64,000 nucleotides of DNA from a virus. Both the position numbers and the translations under genes were made by a program. The stretch is taken from the IMG/VR virus record IMGVR_UViG_3300050120_000230, positions 86,325-150,324 of that record; one strand, 5' to 3'. This document shows positions 58,949 through 64,000 of the stretch, in pieces; position 1 is the stretch's first letter; every line of letters begins with the position of its first letter. The notes under the pieces were generated by a model. That model was not told the origin of the DNA. It worked only from the letters and a program-made list of their open reading frames with translations, and made no database searches.

Positions 58949-60286
58949 ATGGACGTTGGCAATATTCTAGTTCACGGCTCTCTTAAGCAGACCGCGAATA
59001 CTGCAATTCAAATCGCAGTTGGCACGACGGCAAACCGCCCGGCCAACCAAGCTGGTCTGGTTCGCTACAATAGCGACCTATCTCGTTACGAAACCAATAA
59101 CGGCACCGCATGGTCGAACATTGGCGCGGGCGACGGCACCGTCACCAGCATTTCGCTCACGGGCGTCGCAAACGCAATCACCGTCTCCGGTTCTCCGATC
59201 ACGGGCGCCGGTACGCTGACGCTGGCACTGGCTGGTGAACTTGCCGGTCTGAGCGCAATCTCGACGAACGGTCTGGTCGCTCGCACTGCTGCTGGCACCT
59301 ACACCCCGCGCACCATGGCTGCTTCGGCCGTCGCTGGCGCTCAAGGCATCACGATCACGAACGGCGACGGCGTTGCTGGCGCCCCGGTTATCGGCTTCAC
59401 GATCACTGGCCTGACCGCCGAAGCTGGTGCAATCGCTGGCACCAACACTCTGGCCATGAACGATGGCACGAACAACCTGAAGGCCACGTTCACGCAAGTG
59501 GCGACCTTCATGGACACTCTGTTCGTGAACCAAGGCGGCGACACGATGACCGGTGCTCTGGTCCTCGCCGCCGATCCCGCGTCGGCCCTGCAAGCTGCTA
59601 CGAAGTCCTACGTTGACAACGCAGCCGTTACCGCAACCACCAACGCACAGTCGAACTCGGTCCTGAAGGCTGGCAGCACCATGACCGGTCTGCTGGTCCT
59701 CAGCGCCGACCCGACTGCACCGCTTGGCGCTTCCACCAAGTCTTACGTTGACAACTCCATTGCCACTGCCATCTCCACAGACACCTACACCGCTTCTGCG
59801 GCCGGTGGTCTGCTGCTGACTGGTAAGGCGTTCAGCGCCAACACCACCAGCGCATCGACCGGTCTGGTCGGCGGCAACATCGCTGTTCGCTCGACCGCTC
59901 TGACTGGTCAAGTTCTGCGCTCGACCGGCACGGCTGGCGCTGAAGCAACTTGGGGTGCTCTCGATCTCACCAATGCCAACGCAGTCACCGGCGCTCTCGC
60001 CGTGGCGAACGGCGGCACCGGCGGTGCGACCGCAGCAATTGCTCGCACGAACCTCGTCGTCCCGAGCATTTTCCGCGCGTCTTTCACCAACGCCACTCTG
60101 GTCTCGAACGCACTGACTGTCACGCACAACCTGTCGCAACAGTTCGTCCATGTCACGGTCACCGACAACAACAACAAGATCATCCAACCGGATGACATCA
60201 CTATGACCAGCACTTCGGCCAGCACGGTCGATCTCACGTCCTATGGTGCGCTTACGGGCACTTGGAACGTCACGGTTATCGGTTAA
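58949..60286 (+). CDS. Tail fibre, 445 aa
   Basis: A Gly/Ala/Thr-rich fibre with an N-terminal QIAVGTTANRPANQAGLVRYNSD attachment block, repeats of the type GGDTMTGALVLAADP...ATKSYVDNA, and a C-terminal tip domain (LTVTHNLSQQFVHVTVTDN...LTSYGALTGTWNVTVI) shared with 58367. The GxTMTG...TKSYVDN repeat is a known tail-fibre building block. Confidence 0.8.
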   Translation: MDVGNILVHGSLKQTANTAIQIAVGTTANRPANQAGLVRYNSDLSRYETNNGTAWSNIGAGDGTVTSISLTGVANAITVSGSPITGAGTLTLALAGELAGLSAISTNGLVARTAAGTYTPRTMAASAVAGAQGITITNGDGVAGAPVIGFTITGLTAEAGAIAGTNTLAMNDGTNNLKATFTQVATFMDTLFVNQGGDTMTGALVLAADPASALQAATKSYVDNAAVTATTNAQSNSVLKAGSTMTGLLVLSADPTAPLGASTKSYVDNSIATAISTDTYTASAAGGLLLTGKAFSANTTSASTGLVGGNIAVRSTALTGQVLRSTGTAGAEATWGALDLTNANAVTGALAVANGGTGGATAAIARTNLVVPSIFRASFTNATLVSNALTVTHNLSQQFVHVTVTDNNNKIIQPDDITMTSTSASTVDLTSYGALTGTWNVTVIG

Positions 60287-60305
60287 TTCCACATCACTAC
60301 CATTG

Positions 60306-60345
60306 AGAGCCCGAAGGATATTTTCGTTCTTCGGGCTCTTTCTGT
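60306..60345 (+). terminator. Terminator after fibre gene
   Basis: A perfect 11-bp AGAGCCCGAAG/CTTCGGGCTCT stem and a T tract. Confidence 0.8.
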
Positions 60346-60350
60346 ATAGG

Positions 60351-60358
60351 ACTAAATA
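60351..60358 (+). promoter_or_regulatory. Late promoter ACTAAATA (leaderless)
   Basis: Ends 5 bases ahead of the ATG at 60364; the predicted start is on the ATG. Confidence 0.6.
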
Positions 60359-60363
60359 AGGCC

Positions 60364-61461
60364 ATGAGAGAAGGCAACGAGCAAACCGGTAATATCCAGC
60401 AACTTTCGACTGGATATCTTCAGTTGGCCAGCGGCACAACTGCTCAGCGACCTACCGCCAACAACGGTATGATGCGCTACAATACTGATTTTGCTCAGTT
60501 TGAGTTCTTTGCCGCTAATGCATGGTCGAATGCGGTTACAGCGACAAGTGTCGCGGCCACCTACCTTCCTCTCGCCGGTGGCAACGTCACTGGCAACCTT
60601 GGCGTCGCGGGCAACCTGTCGATGAGCGCCGGTAGCTTGAGTCTCACGGTCGGCAACGTCACGATGACTTCCGGCAATGTCATTTTGACTTCTGGTAAGG
60701 TCGAACTCGCCACAGGCAACGCAACAGCGCCGTCTCTTACGTTCGGCAGCAACTTGAAAGCGGGTGCGTATTACACCACAAATGCGGTGTCGATAACCGC
60801 AGATGGTTCAAACACGTTCGTTGTTCAATCGAATGTGGCCACACCAAGTTTCTTGTTCAATTCTATTGATGGTATCGCACTGCCATCCGGCACCACTGCG
60901 GATCGCCCAGTGACCGTCACCGCCGGTATTCATCGTTGGAACACGACACTCGGTGGTTTCGATTCCTACGACGGCGTGAATTGGGACACTCACTCCACTG
61001 CTTCGTTGACCGGCGCCGACAGCATCGCAAGTGAGCCCATCAACTTTGTGTATGACACGACGCGCTCGAAGTATCTGAGTCAAGCAACCATGTCGCAATA
61101 CTACATCGCGACGACTGTGGCCACGAATGACTTCATCACATGGGATAGCATCTTTTCGTCGGATGTGGGTCTCATCATGCCGTACAACGGCTGTATTACA
61201 GGTTGGGGCGTTTATATTACGAACATCAATACCTGTGCTCGTAATGTTTCCGTCTATGTAGGCGCCACAGAAAACACCGGGCAATTTTTGATCGGCGGGA
61301 CCGGCACAAACACCGGCGCCTATTCGCTGACCAAGACGAATGCCAATTTGAATTTCTCTGCTGGCAACAACATCCGAGTTCAAATGCGTTTCGCCGCAGG
61401 AACTACCGGCCATGGTTGGACCAATATGAACCTCATCATGTATTACAAGTGGAGGATTTAA
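60364..61461 (+). CDS. Tail fibre, 365 aa
   Basis: N-terminal LASGTTAQRPTANNGMMRYNTD block as in the previous fibre, a middle with LSLTVGNVTMTSGNVILTSG-type repeats, and a C-terminal RSKYLSQATMSQYYIATTVATND domain related to the following gene. Probably part of a fibre complex with the next three genes. Confidence 0.75.
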   Translation: MREGNEQTGNIQQLSTGYLQLASGTTAQRPTANNGMMRYNTDFAQFEFFAANAWSNAVTATSVAATYLPLAGGNVTGNLGVAGNLSMSAGSLSLTVGNVTMTSGNVILTSGKVELATGNATAPSLTFGSNLKAGAYYTTNAVSITADGSNTFVVQSNVATPSFLFNSIDGIALPSGTTADRPVTVTAGIHRWNTTLGGFDSYDGVNWDTHSTASLTGADSIASEPINFVYDTTRSKYLSQATMSQYYIATTVATNDFITWDSIFSSDVGLIMPYNGCITGWGVYITNINTCARNVSVYVGATENTGQFLIGGTGTNTGAYSLTKTNANLNFSAGNNIRVQMRFAAGTTGHGWTNMNLIMYYKWRI

Positions 61462-61462
61462 G

Positions 61463-62233
61463 ATGCCTCTAATCGTTCAAAACACAACTGGCGATGACAT
61501 CGAGATCGTGCAACTGGGTCTCACTGTCCCGGCATCTGATATCTATGATTTGTCGCTCCGTCAGCAAACGATCATCGCGGCCAGCGATGAACTCGCCGGG
61601 CACATTGCATCCGGTAATCTGACGGTTACGGCCGACACCCTAAACACCCTCGCCAATGCGACTGGCTATTTCCAGATCGTCAGTGGCGAACCCGAAGACC
61701 GTCCGGCCTCGCCGCCGACCGGCACCATGCGTCACAACGCAAACACCAACGTGGTCGAGATTTATCAGTCCGGTGCTTGGCAGAGTATGCCGAACATGCA
61801 GAGCACGATTTTCGCCATCGACTCGGTTACCGGTGTGCTCTGCTCGTTTAATGAGGCTCGCGCAAAATACCTGAGCGTTGCTATCATCCCCGTCACGTAT
61901 ACGAACGCCAATGCGGCCGACCAATCGTGGCTCTACATAGATTCAAATATCAACCACTCTCAATCTGGATACGTGTCTCCCGTCTACGGAGTCATCACGA
62001 ACATCAGTGTCTACACTGACATGATGATCGACAAGGATGTTTCGGTCTATGTGAACGATACGCTATACGCGAATGTCGTTACGTTCGCCGGGGAGCAAAA
62101 GGCAAACTCAGTCACCACATATATCAATTTTGATCCGGGCGATACTGTTCGTATTCGAGTCAATTCCACCAACAGTGGAGTTCTTGGAGCCATGTATGCC
62201 ACGGTCTTCGTGAGCCTGCGAGGAACCGTCTGA
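61463..62233 (+). CDS. Fibre-associated protein, 256 aa
   Basis: Starts directly after the previous fibre gene. N-terminus NTTGDDIEIVQLGLTVPASDIYDLS is similar to that of the next gene (NTSNAAIDLDDFGMTIPALGTADIS). A middle block (RPASPPTGTMRHNANTNVVEIYQSGAW) and a C-terminal ARAKYLS...VTYTN domain relate it to 60364. Likely a structural tip module. Confidence 0.7.
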   Translation: MPLIVQNTTGDDIEIVQLGLTVPASDIYDLSLRQQTIIAASDELAGHIASGNLTVTADTLNTLANATGYFQIVSGEPEDRPASPPTGTMRHNANTNVVEIYQSGAWQSMPNMQSTIFAIDSVTGVLCSFNEARAKYLSVAIIPVTYTNANAADQSWLYIDSNINHSQSGYVSPVYGVITNISVYTDMMIDKDVSVYVNDTLYANVVTFAGEQKANSVTTYINFDPGDTVRIRVNSTNSGVLGAMYATVFVSLRGTV

Positions 62234-63009
62234 TGACCGTCCTTTTCAACACGAGCAACGCTGCAATCGATCTCGATGATTTCGGGATGACTATTCCCGC
62301 CTTGGGAACGGCCGACATCAGCCACATTCGCGCGCAGATCATCGCCAACTGTGCGGTTTTGATCGAGAACGTCACGAATGCCGTCATTGCCGTCGTGAAC
62401 CAACAAGCGGACCCCACTTCATATTGGTCAATTGATGACGGTCTCGCGATCATTGAACTTGGTGTCAACGGCGCCCAAGTTGGCATCTCCAAGCCAACTC
62501 GTCCCGGTATCATTGAGGGGAATTACTACGGCCCGACCACCGACGCACCGTTGATCGACGATACGGTCCCGGCAAATCACCTGAACGCCATTCCGGTGAA
62601 CTATCTCGGTGAGCAATTCAACCGAATTGGCGTCTCGATCACGACACCCGGAGTTGCCAATTCTTTCTGCCGCCTCGGTGTCTACGAAAACAATGATGGT
62701 TTTCCCGGCAAACTCCTCTTGGACGCGGGTGTTGTTCCCTGCGACACCACCGGAAACAAGGAAATCATCATCGATTTCCAGACACCCTCTGATTGGTGTT
62801 TCCTGAGCACGCTAACCAGCGATCTCACCAATGCTCTTTCCGTGGCCTCTCAGCTTAGCGTTTGCGGCAACACCGGGAACAATGTCACCGATGTGACTCG
62901 ACATATTCACACTGACTACACGGCGACTGACGGTTTCCCCGACATGTTTCCGAACACGGCCGTCGCTTCGACCAACTATCCCCCGTTCGTCTGGTTCAGA
63001 AAGGTCTAA
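62233..63009 (+). CDS. Fibre-associated protein, 258 aa
   Basis: Its ATG overlaps the preceding stop. N-terminus is like that of 61463. The C-terminal half resembles a lectin-like beta fold (RIGVSITTPGVANSFCRLGVYEN). No known receptor. Part of the fibre cluster. Confidence 0.65.
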   Translation: MTVLFNTSNAAIDLDDFGMTIPALGTADISHIRAQIIANCAVLIENVTNAVIAVVNQQADPTSYWSIDDGLAIIELGVNGAQVGISKPTRPGIIEGNYYGPTTDAPLIDDTVPANHLNAIPVNYLGEQFNRIGVSITTPGVANSFCRLGVYENNDGFPGKLLLDAGVVPCDTTGNKEIIIDFQTPSDWCFLSTLTSDLTNALSVASQLSVCGNTGNNVTDVTRHIHTDYTATDGFPDMFPNTAVASTNYPPFVWFRKV

Positions 63010-63012
63010 ACC

Positions 63013-63477
63013 ATGAGCACCATGGATCGCACAGAGACCTATCACAGCAACGGCGCCCTCATGAGCGTCGTGGACAACCGCAATTTGGATGACATGAAAG
63101 CCAAGAAATGGGACGAAATCAACGCGTATCGTGAAGTCATTCTCGACCGTGGACTTTGGTATATGGGCTACCTCTGGGGTAGTGACGAACGCAGCCGTGC
63201 CAACATTACCGGTGTAACCGCTGGTATCGCTACGGGTATTCCTCTACCGACCGGCTTCACATGGCGCGACAACAACAACAACAACGTGTCTTTCACCGCC
63301 ACGAATATTGTGACGCTGGGTGCATACATGCTAGGCTACGTGAATGAAGTCTACAACGCAAGTTGGACTATGAAAACCACGGTTGACGCATTGACTACTC
63401 TGGATGCAGTCGATGCCTTCATCATCGCCAATCAAACTTGGCCCGATGGTAATATGGACGGAACTAAGCCCGCTTAA
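63013..63477 (+). CDS. DUF4376-like fibre-assembly or tip protein
   Basis: A 154-residue protein matching the DUF4376 pattern: KKWDEINAYREVILDRG, SDERSRANITG, FTWRDNNNNNVSFTATNI. Members lie at the end of tail-fibre operons. Overlaps the convergent Dps-like gene by 4 bases. Confidence 0.65.
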   Translation: MSTMDRTETYHSNGALMSVVDNRNLDDMKAKKWDEINAYREVILDRGLWYMGYLWGSDERSRANITGVTAGIATGIPLPTGFTWRDNNNNNVSFTATNIVTLGAYMLGYVNEVYNASWTMKTTVDALTTLDAVDAFIIANQTWPDGNMDGTKPA

Positions 63478-63935
63478 GCTAGCGGCTTTCCGGTGCTCGG
63501 AGCTTGAGCAGAAGCACGGAGCATCCAGCGATGCTTTTGATGCATTTCGATCCTCGCTCCAAGATAGTTCACGATACCTTGCTGGTCATTTTGCTCGGCC
63601 GCGTGCAACGTTTCTTTCATCAGAGCGATCAAGACTTCATGTGCCTGCACAAATTTTGCTAGCATTTCACGAGTTCCGGGTTGATATGCCGGAGCGCCCG
63701 GAATCCGACTCAGTTGGATAAAATGTTCCATGCTCTGCGGCGCGTAAGCATCCAGTGCGCGCAGATGCTCGGCGATATCGTCCAAAGATTCCCAAATGTC
63801 GCGATATTGCTCTTCAAGCATTTTGTGGAGTTGGTAGAAGTCGGGTCCTTCCACGTTCCAGTGTGCACCATGAGTAGCGACATACAACGAGAACGCCGTT
63901 CCCAATGTCGCTTTCATCAATTCAATTAGTTCCAT
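63474..63935 (-). CDS. Dps/ferritin-like protein
   Basis: A 153-residue four-helix protein. The ferroxidase motif of Dps is recognisable: THGAHWNVEGPDFYQLHKMLEEQY (H25) and ESLDDIAEHLRAL (D52, D53, E56). Dps proteins oxidise iron and protect DNA. The motif residues that bind iron at the dimer interface look present, so it may be active. Upstream of its ATG (63936-64000) I see no other gene. Confidence 0.8.
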   Translation of the reverse strand: MELIELMKATLGTAFSLYVATHGAHWNVEGPDFYQLHKMLEEQYRDIWESLDDIAEHLRALDAYAPQSMEHFIQLSRIPGAPAYQPGTREMLAKFVQAHEVLIALMKETLHAAEQNDQQGIVNYLGARIEMHQKHRWMLRASAQAPSTGKPLA

Positions 63936-64000
63936 TTTGCTCCTTGGCCCACTTTCCCAGCAGGATCAATTCGTTGAGATTTGCATCATTCTTTATTCGG

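Noticed and set aside
59078-60439. 453-residue antisense frame opposite the fibre gene
   Set aside because: Shadow of fibre repeats; Arg/Asp/Val-rich, no start site.

Overview
The window is a stretch of the genome of a large contractile-tailed (T4-superfamily) bacteriophage. Recognisable T4-type functions are the large terminase gp17 (48549-50141), a gp16-like small terminase subunit, a gp4-like head-completion protein, tail sheath gp18 (32277-35219), tail tube gp19, gp32 single-strand-binding protein, UvsX and a UvsY-like protein. T4-type late promoters (N-N-TAAATA, one perfect TATAAATA) sit in front of most virion genes. Three signs point to an alphaproteobacterial host: a circularly permuted (two-piece) tmRNA gene, its ANDN-type tag, and a DUF4170-type protein.

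Layout. 73-1198: a nucleotidyltransferase-like gene and a small probable virion protein. 1256-12511: four large tail-fibre or adhesin genes. 12812-17765: an ADP-ribosyltransferase-like gene, an RyR-domain gene, a small membrane protein, ATP-dependent DNA ligase, a SleB-type cell-wall hydrolase and a NYN-domain nuclease. 17824-22386: a DNA methyltransferase, a TPR-glycosyltransferase fusion, a second ADP-ribosyltransferase-like gene and small genes. 22503-25430: a second, inverted copy of a two-gene fibre cassette found at 1256-7069. 25551-27618: the tmRNA gene and a phage seryl-tRNA synthetase. 27670-30100: a MazG-like gene and a tandem array of small genes sharing a C-terminal FKMRW motif. 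30104-32039: baseplate or spike genes, including a PAAR-like/M15-peptidase fusion. 32277-44538: sheath, tube, head-completion and packaging genes, a Nudix hydrolase, and a structured non-coding RNA at 36567-36779. 45114-48411: a collagen-like fibre with two tip proteins. 48549-58290: terminase, early-type genes, a second ligase, and the gp32-UvsX-UvsY recombination block. 58367-63935: a mosaic fibre cluster and a Dps-like protein.

Two promoter classes are visible. Host-like G(G/C)TTGAC promoters precede genes that look early or middle (NYN, ligase 2, 50252, 44702). The late TAAATA element precedes virion genes and the tmRNA. At several late genes the predicted transcription start falls on the ATG, so those messages should be leaderless. 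Several of these and other late proteins begin with a short M-x-x-x-x-[IFL]-x-x-E type sequence like the T4 capsid-targeting signal. They include both ADP-ribosyltransferase-like proteins, the cell-wall hydrolase and the Nudix hydrolase, and may form a set packaged in the head and injected with the DNA.

The most unusual content is the late-expressed permuted tmRNA beside seryl-tRNA synthetase, the FKMRW gene array with overlapping junctions, the probable ATC start of the tail tube gene, the inverted fibre-cassette duplication, and two or three unassigned structured RNAs. No portal, major capsid, DNA polymerase or integrase gene was seen.
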